This document shows positions 55,471 to 64,000 of a stretch of DNA of 64,000 bases, one piece after another; within the stretch, counting starts at the first letter, position 1; the number at the start of each line of letters is the position of its first letter. Both the position numbers and the translations under genes were made by a program. The notes below the pieces were generated by a model. That model saw nothing but the letters and a program-made list of their open reading frames with translations. It was not told the origin of the DNA and ran no database searches. The DNA is from Lucinisca nassula (Eukaryota; Mollusca; Bivalvia; Lucinida; Lucinidae): positions 94,909,221-94,973,220 of the forward strand of contig OY757021.1 in the NCBI GenBank assembly GCA_963580285.1. The letters are read 5' to 3'.

Positions 55471-56115
55471 TGTATAGACGTGCTTCGAATTTCGTTGGAC
55501 TCTTACCTAACATCGTGATGAAATGGCATTTAAAGCCTTGCCGCATTATGAGACCAATGGACTTTCCGACTTCAAATTATAGCCCTGGGGCAAAAAATGC
55601 CCCCGCCCCGGGGCCCTTTGGTTTAACATTAACTTATACAGGGAAACCCTTTGAAAATCTTCTTGTGAGAAACAAGGAGGCTGAGGTGTTTGACATTTGA
55701 TATGAAGCTGCGTCTAGTGGACCTCTATCAAGATTGTTAGAATTATAGCCCAGTGACCAAAAATGCCCCCGCCCTGTAGCCCACTGGTTTTACATAGACA
55801 TCTCGTTGGAAAAATGTTCAAAAATCTTCTTGTCTGAAACCATAAGCCTCAGATATTTGATATTTGGTATGTAGCTTCGTCTTGTGGACCTATATCAAGA
55901 TTTTCAAAATATAGTCCTTGTGCCAAAATTGCCCCACCGGTTTTACATAGCCAAATATGGAAAACCTTTAAAATGTTTTTCTAAAAAACCCAAGGCCCAG
56001 GTCTTTGATATTTTGCTAGAAGTTTCATGCGGGTGACCTCTACCAAGATTATTCAAATCAAAGCCCTGGAGTCAAAAATGGCCCTGAGGCTCAGGGCCCA
56101 CTGATTTCACATAGA
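55471..56115. repeat. Tandem ~170-bp units
   Basis: Three to four units from about 55577. Landmarks: TATAGCCC, CAAAAATGCCCCCGCCC, TGGTTTTACATAGAC, AAATCTTCTTGT, TTTGATAT, CTTCGTCT, GTGGACCT.TATCAAGATT. Degenerate and without a kept frame. Confidence 0.75.
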
Positions 56116-56741
56116 CTTACGTACTTTGAATACGATATGTCATGCTCTATTACGCACGCGTCACCTCGCAGACATTGCACCTATACGTCGAAACTTCCGG
56201 AAACGACAATCGGCGTGATTCACGCTGAAGAGCATTTTGTCACTGAAACGCATATGCCAGTCGATTAGACGCCAATTTACGTATTTAATGCACTAGCGTA
56301 AGTGTTCCGTACTGTGTCGACGCGTTAACTTTGGTCAAGACAGGGACGTCTAGCTCTCAAACGTGCATCGCATAAGGGCCACGAACAGTGTCCGTGCTTA
56401 TTAGTCGGTAGTTGAGACCCCGGTAGTTGAGATCTGCAGGTACAGTGTAACAACTGCCGGCGGAAATCTGTTTCGGATATGCGTCTGACGGTTGAATCGA
56501 TCTTGACGTACTGACGTCGGTCTTCCGCTACGTCGACGTCCACTAGCGTCTTCTTTATATAGTAAGATGTCGCTCCAATAGACGATAGATCACACACATG
56601 TGGCACCCAAAATCAGAGTCAACGTCATCCGCTTCCGACCAGCTTCCAACTGTCCAGGGGCACGTTTACGATCCTTTAATGAAAAATGTTGCAATACGCT
56701 CTCACTTAATGCTTTTTTAGAACAGATTTCAGTTTCTTGAC
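56116..56741. other. Unassigned
   Basis: Relatively GC- and CpG-rich for this window (ACGCACGCGTCACCTCGC, CTACGTCGACGTCC). No gene supported. Confidence 0.35.
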
Positions 56742-56755
56742 CTTACATTTACATT

Positions 56756-56986
56756 TTTTTTTTTTGGTTTGGGTTTTACGGCCCTTTCAAGATTATTTCA
56801 CTCATATCGAGCCGATCGTTAATCATAGGTGGGCGAAAACCGGAGTACCCGGAGAAAAACCACCTGACCTTCCGTTGCAGAACTTGGCGTCTCACACGTG
56901 ACCCGAGCGAGGCTCGAACCCACGGCGGTGAGAGACCTAATGACTAAGAGTCAGCGCTCTTATCCATTAGGCCACGGAGGCCCGTC
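56756..56986 (-). mobile_element. SINE-A copy with 14-bp target duplication
   Basis: CCTTACATTTACAT at 56742-56755 and 56987-57000. Minus-sense head GGGCCTCCGTGGCCTAATGG, B box GGGTTCGAGCC, T/A tail. Confidence 0.93.
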
Positions 56987-57000
56987 CCTTACATTTACAT

Positions 57001-58416
57001 CAAAAGTTTGATCCTGAACATGTGGTTTCTATCCGTAATGGTTTAAAGGTGGTGCACAGGATCGACGTGGCCGGACTGGTAACCAGACGTCACGGTTGAT
57101 TGATTTAACCTTTTTAGCTTAAGGGCATGGTGTCTAAGCGTGTTGTAATCATGCAATCGTTCGGTTTCAGAATCAAAGCACTGAGAGTGTGGGGTGTAGG
57201 TTGGAGTGATTGTCATGGGCTGAGATTTAAACTGTTTCATTTAACTCTGAAATTTCAAACAAATTGTGAAGATTTTGACAAGAAGACGCGTTCTGCAGCG
57301 TCTGATCTTGGTCTACACTGTTTGCCAATCTCACCCTATGCTTCCAGGATAAACAACCTCTTCAGTCTTATGGAATTCCCTGAGCACACTGCGGCTATTT
57401 TCTACAAGACAAAAGGTTATTCTGACAAGTCAGTGATAGTCACGTAGACGTTAGCACTGAAGCGCTTTTCTTATAAGCAACTACGGGTAGAATGCCAAAC
57501 AATAAACCCAAACATAGCCGCGTCGTTTGTCAGTGTTGGGTACAAGTAAGTGTTATCTGTAAAACCTGCATATGAATCAAATGTTGGATCTGGCAAACAA
57601 TGTAAACTCAGATCAAACGCCACAGAACGCGGTGCTGATCTTGTTGTACACTTTTTTGCATTAGTCACTAACATCTTAAACGTTTAAACGAATCAGTCCA
57701 AGTCCCCGTTCATGACCAGCCTGCATTCAGAGACAATCGCCATGAGTGTTGTCAGTGCTTTGATTTATTCACTGCCTTGAGTTTCTGGAGTGCACTCTTA
57801 CATCACTGAAGTTGGGCTTGTCCATTCTGCCAAATATGGCACGTAGAATTATATCACAGGACCTACACTAAGTATCTGTACCATATTCCAGGGTTGAACG
57901 GACATCCTTTCTTTCCAATTTCTCCACGCAAAGTCAATATACACCTAAGTTGTAACTGATCTAAACTTGACCTCGAAAGTCAGAAAGAAAACCCATTAAT
58001 ATTCTTGTCTGCAGCTGACCTTGTCCAACAGCAGGCTGGTCTTTAACGATTAAATCTTGGCAGCACTGATAGAAAGCAGTGTAAAACCTAAGCAGACTGC
58101 TGAGCAGACGCCGCATTGATCTGGGTATACAGTCTTTGCCAAACCCGTCGTATGATGCAGCTGATTCATATGAAATGCTGAATCGTAAGATAAAATCGTC
58201 AAGTCGTCTGCTTCAAAAGTTTATATTACGCTTATAGGATAACTAATATGCTTGTAAAATTTTGATTAATGCGCCAAACCGGACAACATTTTGTGCGGAC
58301 TCATATTTCTATGACGGTCAAAGCCGGAAGAAAGCCTGAATTACTTTAAAATCTGCAGGATAGCTAGAAATGACAGATTGAATCTGTCATTAAAAAACAG
58401 CCAGTGTCCCGGAATA
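57001..58416. other. Unassigned with three hairpin scraps
   Basis: MITE-M-type stems lie near 57290-57332 (TCTGATCTTGGTCTACACTG), 57590-57660 and 58080-58145. No coding region or RNA supported. Confidence 0.4.
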
Positions 58417-58428
58417 TTGGTGTAAGAA

Positions 58429-58731
58429 TTTTTTGTTTGTTTGATTTGAGGTTTAACGTCCCCGTCAACACTGTAAAGGTCATATTGGAGACGTTACTTC
58501 CAATTTTGTGGGACTTTTACCCGACGTTGAGATGAAATGACACCCTAAGCCCTGTCGCCCAATGAAACCAATAGGGTTTATTTGCATGGACGGTCCGCCT
58601 CGCATCGCGGTTCCTGGACAGGCTTAGATCCTCTAAGCGGTTTCCAAGTACTAGTGTGCGGCAGGATTCAGCTCTGCGTGGAAGCATCATGCAGCCCATA
58701 TATTTCTTCAAGCCCCTATGGGCGGGGGGCG
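58429..58731 (-). mobile_element. SINE-C copy with 12-bp target duplication
   Basis: TTGGTGTAAGAA at 58417-58428 and 58732-58743; full-length. Confidence 0.92.
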
Positions 58732-58743
58732 TTGGTGTAAGAA

Positions 58744-59321
58744 AGCCATTTGCTAGCACGTATAGAGTGTTGAGTAAATTATCTTGTTTGCTAGAGTCTA
58801 TATATGTAATTGTCTCCAGAATTATTCTCATCGACACAAGAATGGATTCACAACATGTACCGTTCGATCCTCAATTTTGTTTTTGACATTCCATTTGTCT
58901 GCTCCTCGCGTTACACCATTGATTGTTTTAAAAATTAAAAAAAAAAGATAATGGAATGTAATGGCCCAATGTAAAAATTAACAGTTTTCTACCATCACCT
59001 TCTATTAGTACTTTCAGTACTTTGATTATACCAATTTAACTTAACTTTGCTAGGAGTAAGTATATTAAAATTGCCCGCAAAGTAAACTGCGATTTTCAGA
59101 ACGAGGGCCGTGAACTGTCACCTCATTGCGTGTCCCAAACATTCCATCCACAATGACCGACAACGAGACGGAATGTAAACAAAATATTTTATCAGGACGG
59201 CTTGATGAAACTGCCAACAATGGTGGAATAAAATACGTGTAGGTGATATTCAACAATGGTGGAATTCTGGACTTGTTTAGTTATATGACAACATATTCAA
59301 GTTAAATTGATAGACTTCTGG
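58744..59321. other. Unassigned; contains a 59-bp block shared with 52277-52335
   Basis: 59193-59251 is identical to 52277-52335. The rest is unrecognised. Confidence 0.45.
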
Positions 59322-59570
59322 GGCCATTTGTTCAAAGCTAACGATGTCGTTAGCTTACGAATTCTTGGAACTTTGATCATTTAATATGGAAAATATTCTA
59401 ATATTTTTGCTGAAAATACATGAGTAACTTTCGCATATGAAAAGTTACTCACATTTTTCAGCAAAAGTAACATACGTTTGATTATGGTACTTGCTAGAAC
59501 AGTTAACAATTTGGCCACTAACGAGCTCTTAAGCTAATGAGGCTTTGAACAACTGGACCCTGATGTTTAG
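59322..59570. mobile_element. MITE-J, complete copy
   Basis: Ends GGGGCCATTTGTTCAAAGCT and TTTGAACAACTGGACCC, each with an inner CTAACGA / TTAGC partner. Central stem TGAGTAACTTTCGCATATGA / AAAAGTTACTCACA. Confidence 0.82.
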
Positions 59571-59724
59571 TGTTTTGATTGGTGTGCTAATGGATACTTC
59601 CCGATAACAGCAACTCAGTGTATATAATAATGTAACAATGGAATTCGAGATGAATGTGATGAACTGGCATGAAATATCAACGAGCATTTCAAATTATATC
59701 AGGTTGAGAGATGTTGTTATAAAA

Positions 59725-59951
59725 TGAGCCCCGCCAAGCGAATTTGGGTCTTCGAGCATTCCGTCATGACAAACTTTAACTACGCATGCCCAGCCATTCA
59801 GAGGGGCCAGGGATATGGCTTTCTGTCTGAAGGTTCCTCTTGATTCACTGCTTGTATGAGCGAGCAGCGAAGGTTCTGGCGAGACTGCGCGGATGCGCAG
59901 GCTCGCCTGAACCTTCGCTGCTCGCATAGGCGATAAGTACCAAAATCGCTC
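59725..59951 (-). mobile_element. MITE-G copy, cut at its right end
   Basis: TGAGCCCCGCCAAGCGA to CCAAAATCGCT, where it meets repeat E. Confidence 0.8.
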
Positions 59952-59956
59952 CATTA

Positions 59957-60337
59957 ATAGAAGTGGAGGCAATGATCAGGAATCGCTACAATTAACCAAC
60001 AGCTCCCACCAGAGACACCAAAGGGAAAGAAAAACAAACATGCAACAACAGACCCTAATGGACACATAAATAGCGGAAAGCCGAAAGGGCAGTTACTTTC
60101 CCACAAAATGTCCAATAGGCTATCCAAAATAAAATAATAATAAGCGACACGAACACCAAAAGACAAACCATAACAAAAATAAACCGCGACAGAAGAACCG
60201 CCATGGAATGGTCAGCGGAAACGAATTCCAATGTGGGGCTTAAATCGACTCTACGTGGCCACAATCCTCGCCCTTACTTCCGTCGCGATTTAGATAAATA
60301 ATTTGTTCAGTCCGCATGAAGGCCTCCTAACTTAAAA
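59957..60337 (-). repeat. Repeat E, copy 5
   Basis: Same orientation as copies 1 and 2; ends TCCGCATGAAGGCCTCCTAA. Confidence 0.87.
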
Positions 60338-60560
60338 AAAATCTGGCAAATCGAATTAATTGCGAAATATAAACGCAATAGGATGGCGTACGAGGAACAT
60401 CACCATCCAAAAAGGAAAATTTACAATCTCAAAATCAAAATCATCTCGTTTATCATAAATTTTGCAAGAAACAAACCCATCTACAATAAAGTCACAAATG
60501 TATTTCGTCTCCTCTACAGTTACTGGGTTCATTAAACGGACAAGAGCTTTCAATGATAAT
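60338..60560 (-). pseudogene. Retroelement protein fragment, frameshifted
   Basis: Minus strand reads DGFVSCKIYDKRDDFDFEIV, NFPF. After one extra T it continues LDGDVPRTPS and CVYISQLIRFAR in the next frame. I recall this IYDKRDDFDF...YISQLIRFAR motif from the C-terminal region of RT-encoding elements in molluscs and cnidarians; the exact clade is not certain. It abuts repeat E. Confidence 0.6.
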
Positions 60561-60960
60561 CAAGCCACGATATCCAATGTTTAGTTTCTGAAATAAATTA
60601 TTTATTATATTCGAAATTTTTGTACAATAAAGAATACATTATCCCTCGTTTCCTATTGAATTGCAAATGGTACCAATTCTCATCTCACGAGAAATAGGTG
60701 ATTTAAAATAACGACCTCGTTCCATAAGTAAATCATGAGCACTTATTTTTATCTTCGAAAGTTCTCTAATTATTTTGGAAGTCCAAAAGACAGATAGTTT
60801 TCCAAAGAAAATTGCATATAAATATTTGAAAAAGTATTTAGTTTATTATCCTGAATGACAAAATTCCTTGTTTATCAGAGTTAGATGAATATTTAGAAGA
60901 GATGATTTCTGACATGTTACAAGACTTTACTTAGCTACGTCTACAAGAATACAAAGATTA
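60561..60960. other. Unassigned
   Basis: AT-rich. Could hold further decayed parts of the retroelement at 60338-60560, but none is readable. Confidence 0.35.
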
Positions 60961-61334
60961 CATTTCAGTACTGGTCATGAACAGACTCAATTAAACCGAG
61001 TCTGCTATTTTCGTTTATTTGGTGTATTCTTTGCTTCCAACGGATCTAACTATTCAGAACTTATTTATCTTCACTGCAGCTGGTGCTGTGCCGTGTGGCG
61101 GCCGTAAAAAGTCTCCCCGTACATCCATCATAGTGCAGATTAAATTTTCTGGTCCATTGGGTTCATTTAGAATCATAATGAAAATAGAGTTCTGCTTAGG
61201 CCGGTGCTAGAGGGCGTGTCCGGTGTTGCACATTTCAGTACTGGTCATGAACAGACTCAATAAAAGCGAGTCTGCTATTTTCGTTTATTTGGTGTATTCT
61301 TTGCTTCCAACGGATCTAACTATTCAGAACTTAT
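60961..61334. repeat. 270-bp tandem unit, one and a third copies
   Basis: 60961-61064 is repeated at 61231-61334 with one or two changes. The unit contains GGTGTATTCTTTGCTTCCAA and CGGCCGTAAAAAGTCTCCC, linking it to the 1201-1960 family. Confidence 0.85.
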
Positions 61335-62225
61335 TGTAACCGTTTTGACACAAAATTTTATCCAGTTCAAATACCTGTTTTCCGTAAGCGATCTTCTGGA
61401 AGCTGGCACTAACGAGAGTAGTTTTTAAACGTCTGTGAGCATATATAATTAAGAGCTGACCTGTTCTCGACCAAACTCAAGTCTAGACGCTAAATTCTAT
61501 GCTTTATTCGCTTTATTATATATACAGTCAGTCATATTGGCGGGATTTCCTTCAACAATGGCGGAAGATAGGGAGAATCTGAAGGAATAAATAGCATCTT
61601 GTTAGACTTTTAGTGTGTTAGAATCGAAATAGATCAGCTCTAGTTCCGTGATTTATTGAGTGATACATCACTGTTTGCCGGTCATTTGTAAGTAGACAAA
61701 TCACTGGCGCTAGGTGCTCGTGAAATGATCTACTTTACAACTGACCTCAAAGTTATCTGCTTTACAACTGACCTTCGAACAGTGATATATCACTCAATAA
61801 ATCGCTGCTAGAGCTGATCTGTTTCTTTTATTTCGACAAACAGTTGTAGATCAACAAAACAATATATATTGCAGTGCATGTAACATAAGGTTTAAACATA
61901 ATTTTTACAAGTTAAATATTTTACAATAAATTCATGTCACAATTAAGATAGACATAGACTGAAAGTGATTTAATGTAATCTCATATTGAGTTTGAGCTAA
62001 ATTGGAAATTAAAAGAGAAATTTAAAATTAATATGTAAAAGAAAAAGAAGAAAAAACAAAAATCCCCCCCCCCCCAAAAAAAAAAGTTTTTAGTAAAAAC
62101 TTATACTAAAAATGACAAAAGTGTCAAGTCATAGAATATTTATAAATTTCAAAATTATGTGATTTTCTAAGCAGGCTGGAACTTAATGCATGCATAATAC
62201 CAGTGCTGACATTACGTGAATTACA
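61335..62225. other. Unassigned with a large imperfect inverted repeat
   Basis: 61630-61676 and 61777-61820 are inverted arms (AGATCAGCTCTAG, TTTATTGAGTGATA, ATCACTGTT) with a ~100-bp loop. A C tract and an A tract at 62066-62085. No gene. Confidence 0.6.
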
Positions 62226-62590
62226 TTTATCATATGACGTCGCGTCTGAGAGTGTAATAATGCCATGTATTATTTTCGATAATCCACTAGTGGATTAAAA
62301 ATGCAAATTAGCTAGATACGTCCCGTAACGTTGCATGTACGACGTCCTTAACGACGTCGCGTTTTCTAACGGCAGAATATTGACATTTTTGTAACCAATC
62401 GTGAATAAAAAGCGTTTTAAATGTCATATGATAAATAGAATCTTGCATTCGTGCTCATGTATTATTGAATTTATTAAACTCGTTGAGGAAAAGGGATAAA
62501 ATGCTCGGCAGAGCCTCGCATTTTATCCCTTTTCCTCAACTCGTTTAATAAATTCAATAATACATGAGCACTCATGTAAGATCCTCTATG
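62226..62590 (+). repeat. 365-bp foldback repeat, copy 3
   Basis: Same length and orientation as 2208-2572. No inverted partner within the window on its right. Confidence 0.75.
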
Positions 62591-62681
62591 AATCACAGGT
62601 GGAGAGACCACATCAAACCAACATGACTAGGAGAGCTGGTCCCTCTCCAGTGTGTACCTTGCATTGAAATGAGCACGAAAA

Positions 62682-62894
62682 TTAGCACTTATCTTGCTGA
62701 ATATTCATTTAAGCCACTCCCATTTCTGTCTATCAACCAATCAAATTACTTGATGTAATTAATTGCTACAAATTCATAAACTAAATGCCAAACAGTGTAG
62801 ATCCTGATCAGATGGCTTCTTCAGGAGCCATCTGATCTGGATCTACACTGTTTGCAAAGATAGGGGTTGTCGTGAACAGCAAGATAAGGGTTAA
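62682..62894. mobile_element. MITE-K copy
   Basis: TTAGCACTTATCTTGCTGAA to CAGCAAGATAAGGGTTAA. Hairpin AACAGTGTAGATCCTGATCA with its complement. Confidence 0.85.
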
Positions 62895-63484
62895 ACAGTG
62901 TACTGATAATCATGCACAATTAGTTGATGTACGAATCTGCAGTAGCTAGTATTCGAAAGAAGGGCTAGGCAACTATTAAGAGTGCCTTACACGAAAGCGA
63001 AAAATAATAAGACAATAACAACCATAGATGTATTACTAGAATAATGAACTTGGTAAATTTATAACAAACTCAACAGAACTGAACATTAGTCTGAACATAG
63101 AGGGAATCCACGTCCGAGGTTGCTCAAAGAATTAAGCATTCTACGGAACAGACGGTAGGATTCTGTTAGCCTCAGCTCATTAGAAAGGCAAGTCCAGATG
63201 TGTGGCGCCTCAGTCCATGCCAAGTATTGATCTGCTGTTTTATCGCTCATGGAATTATAGTTTGATGATGTTAAGTTGACTACTCCACTTATATAGTCGG
63301 GTGACTTTTCATTTAAAAACTTGACATGTCATTTGTTTGAGCCTGCGTACATTCAGAGGTTTTGTATTAATTTAGTAGGAGCCAGGAGGTCCCTGAGACC
63401 CTTTGCAGGTTCTGGGCGTTCTTTCCTCAATGAATCACTGAATCACTTGCTCTGGGCTTTGTATCAGTAAACTAGCGGCAAGCA
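62895..63484. other. Unassigned
   Basis: No supported feature. Confidence 0.35.
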
Positions 63485-63574
63485 AGTATAATTGCGGGTT
63501 TTAAGAAAGGTGAAAAATATGATGCAGCAAACTATAGACCGGTGTCGCTCACATGCACCTCAGAGCATATCTAA
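63485..63574 (+). pseudogene. Scrap of LINE reverse transcriptase
   Basis: Reads SIIAGFKKGEKYDAANYRP then VSLTC and a joined SEHI before a stop. This is the FKKGxKxxxxNYRPVSLT block of CR1/jockey-type RT, here only 30 codons long with an internal deletion (the usual CKLLE between SLTC and EHI is gone). Confidence 0.75.
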
Positions 63575-63619
63575 AACGACAAAAATATTTTTAAACGATT
63601 ATCTCCCCTCATTCCGTCT

Positions 63620-63780
63620 AGGTTGGCATGGATACAAATGTCAAACATATTATCCTCCAGATTTAAAGGGGAGACAAATTTTGAGACCTATTGTTTGCTT
63701 CCTTGTAAACATACCCATCCCCACTCGTCTCATAAAGGAAAGGGGTTTCTCTTTAAGAGTAGACCGCTATTGATGTGGGA
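63620..63780. mobile_element. MITE-F-like remnant
   Basis: GGCATGGATACAAATG, AAAGGGGAGACAAATTTTGA, CTCATAAAGGAAAGGGG and TTTAAGAGTAGACC are decayed MITE-F landmarks. Confidence 0.45.
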
Positions 63781-64000
63781 TATAACCACTTATGACAGGG
63801 GAGATTACATAGCTATGGATCACAGTTGAACTTCAAACGCTCAACATCTTTGGGACCTTGAAAATCTGTTCGAGATAGGGGTAATTCGAGAAACTGAGAG
63901 TGAATGCAAGGCGCCATAACGGGGCTAATTTTGGGACAACATTTCGATGTTCTATAATAAAATGTATGCTGTGTGTATTCATTAGAATCGCCTCATCGAG
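63781..64000. other. Unassigned; H1 fragment at the right edge
   Basis: 63965-64000 (GCTGTGTGTATTCATTAGAA, TCGCCTCATCGAG) is the left half of an H1 central palindrome cut by the window edge. Confidence 0.45.

Noticed and set aside
56325..56606. 93-codon minus-strand ORF
   Set aside because: No recognisable domain, no splice context, and the local CpG-rich composition easily gives chance open frames.

Overview
The window is eukaryotic, intron-rich, AT-rich and dominated by transposable elements. There are no bacterial operons, rRNAs or CRISPR arrays. The retroelement types, the many foldback MITEs and tRNA-derived SINEs, and the EMI/EGF receptor gene suggest a lophotrochozoan, most likely a bivalve mollusc. 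The organism is an inference: nothing in the sequence names it.

Only one host gene can be supported. It lies on the minus strand and I rebuilt it from three exons with matching splice phases: a signal-peptide exon (31402-31517), a short EMI-like exon (8150-8253) and an EGF-like exon (3645-3779). It would encode the N-terminus of a secreted or membrane multi-EGF (MEGF/scavenger-receptor-like) protein and runs off the left edge. Almost all of 8-31 kb is therefore one intron of about 23 kb, filled with SINEs, MITEs, tandem repeats and long microsatellites, including a 567-bp AGAT array.

The most interesting element is a 3.37-kb DNA transposon-like unit at 40801-44170. It has 16-bp terminal inverted repeats (TTACTAAAACACGGAA) and dense CGGAAC/GTTCCG motif arrays next to both ends and inside an intron. 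Its three-exon gene would encode a protein of about 612 aa with the order CG-1-like DNA-binding domain (as in CAMTA factors), SWIM zinc finger, Ulp1/SENP-type cysteine protease with an intact His-Asp-Gln-Cys set, and a C-terminal PHD finger. No DDE transposase domain is visible.

The remaining long coding remnants are decayed non-LTR retrotransposons of CR1/jockey type: 4655-7230 (+), 38992-40563 (-), one plus-strand copy split into 44889-45556 and 50200-51690, and a minus-strand copy with endonuclease and RT at 45994-49262. The split copy is interrupted by a 4.63-kb insertion (45557-50188) flanked by an 11-bp target duplication; the minus-strand LINE lies inside it and is itself cut by a ~370-bp repeat and followed by a SINE. 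Small RT-related scraps lie at 60338-60560 and 63485-63574.

Repeat families are labelled here for cross-reference. SINE-A, B, D, E and F have tRNA-like heads. SINE-C is a ~300-bp retroposon without a recognised tRNA head and with clear 11-14 bp target duplications. Repeat E is ~370 bp with five copies. H1 is a large foldback MITE family. MITE-F, G, I, J, K, L and M are other hairpin elements. Repeat D has a ~430-bp period and is rich in AGGTCA half-sites. From 52 to 64 kb I see only repeats, unassigned DNA and one unrecognised ORF.
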